Positions 63,916-64,000 of a DNA stretch of 64,000 bases are shown piece after piece. Made by a program: the position numbers and the translations under genes. The notes beneath the pieces are model-generated. The model was not told the DNA's origin. It did no database searches and saw nothing but the letters and a program-made list of their open reading frames with translations. The DNA comes from Candidatus Gastranaerophilales bacterium (GTDB lineage Bacteria; Cyanobacteriota; Vampirovibrionia; Gastranaerophilales; Gastranaerophilaceae), in contig CALUTP010000013.1 of the NCBI GenBank assembly GCA_944323725.1, forward strand, positions 1 to 64,000, written 5' to 3'. Every line of letters begins with the position of its first letter. Within the stretch, counting starts at the first letter, position 1.

Positions 63916-64000
63916 TGGCACAGGAAGGCGGAAATTCTAATAGTTTAAGTGAAATTTTTATGGCGTTGTTCGTACTATTGCTCATCGTCTTATTGCTTGT
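63915..64000 (+). CDS. Start of a small membrane protein (runs off the window)
   Basis: ATG at 63915 overlaps the fliH stop. The visible part reads MAQEGGNSNSLSEIFMA, then a hydrophobic run FVLLLIVLLLV up to the window edge. FliI would be expected next in a flagellar operon; this membrane start does not fit FliI. Not identified. Confidence 0.6.
   Translation, partial: MAQEGGNSNSLSEIFMALFVLLLIVLLL

Overview
The window is AT-rich bacterial chromosome with dense genes on both strands, ordinary Shine-Dalgarno sites and many intrinsic terminators. Several traits together suggest a Vampirovibrionia/Melainabacteria genome, probably order Gastranaerophilales: prepilins beginning FTLAEVLITLGIIG and ending in DYPW, MinCDE, a four-S1-domain ribosomal protein S1, a two-part ChrA, and flagellar-type basal-body genes beside orphan proteins. 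This assignment is inferred from remembered family features; no marker tree was run.

Layout. 1-1768: end of the ATP synthase operon (atpD, atpC). 1783-4039: a 5'-truncated prepilin remnant, a split chromate transporter, a tiny promoter-ORF-terminator unit holding an 11-G homopolymer, and an intact prepilin. 4027-9860: a YifB/ComM ATPase, a GT9 glycosyltransferase, small unknown proteins, and a minus-strand run of NrtR-like regulator, secG, tcdA and an SDR. 10023-14851: minCDE flanked by two lytic-transglycosylase-like proteins that both end in an EF-hand. 15148-26823: an S10/spc ribosomal-protein cluster (rpsJ to rpsH, then rplF and rplR). It has unusually long, hairpin-rich spacers and is interrupted by a 620-residue coiled-coil gene and a 107-residue unknown gene. 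26986-33762: a uridine-kinase-like gene and a type IV pilus/type II secretion block (PilP-like lipoprotein, secretin, PilB ATPase, PilC). 33775-38535: an SDR, a small DNA-binding-like protein, a second prepilin, rimO and a flippase. 38762-45138: a 1446-residue filamentous-haemagglutinin-like protein with a ~376-residue Asp-alternating repeat and a C-terminal PilZ domain, then a 650-residue coiled-coil/hydrophobic protein. 45328-50994: fabI, a thioredoxin-like protein, valS and rpsA. 51274-55131: a cluster of uncharacterised proteins, two of which share N- and C-terminal helical segments. 55291-59762: a PurH-like AICAR-transformylase-only protein, a glycosyltransferase, a dCMP-deaminase-like protein, small unknown genes and an XRE regulator. 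59937-64000: fliE, fliF, a highly divergent FliG-position gene, fliH and the start of a membrane protein; the operon runs off the window.

How parts may work together. The pilus block (28049-33762) would assemble the prepilins at 3335 and 34928. The PilB MshEN domain and the PilZ domain of the giant surface-type protein are both potential c-di-GMP readers, so pilus and adhesin may be co-controlled. The fliEFGH operon encodes a flagellar-type export base, but its FliG-position protein lacks recognisable motor features. The orphan helical proteins 5-10 kb upstream could be its secreted or axial substrates. That possible repurposed flagellar export system is the most interesting hypothesis here; it is inference from gene context and sequence pattern.
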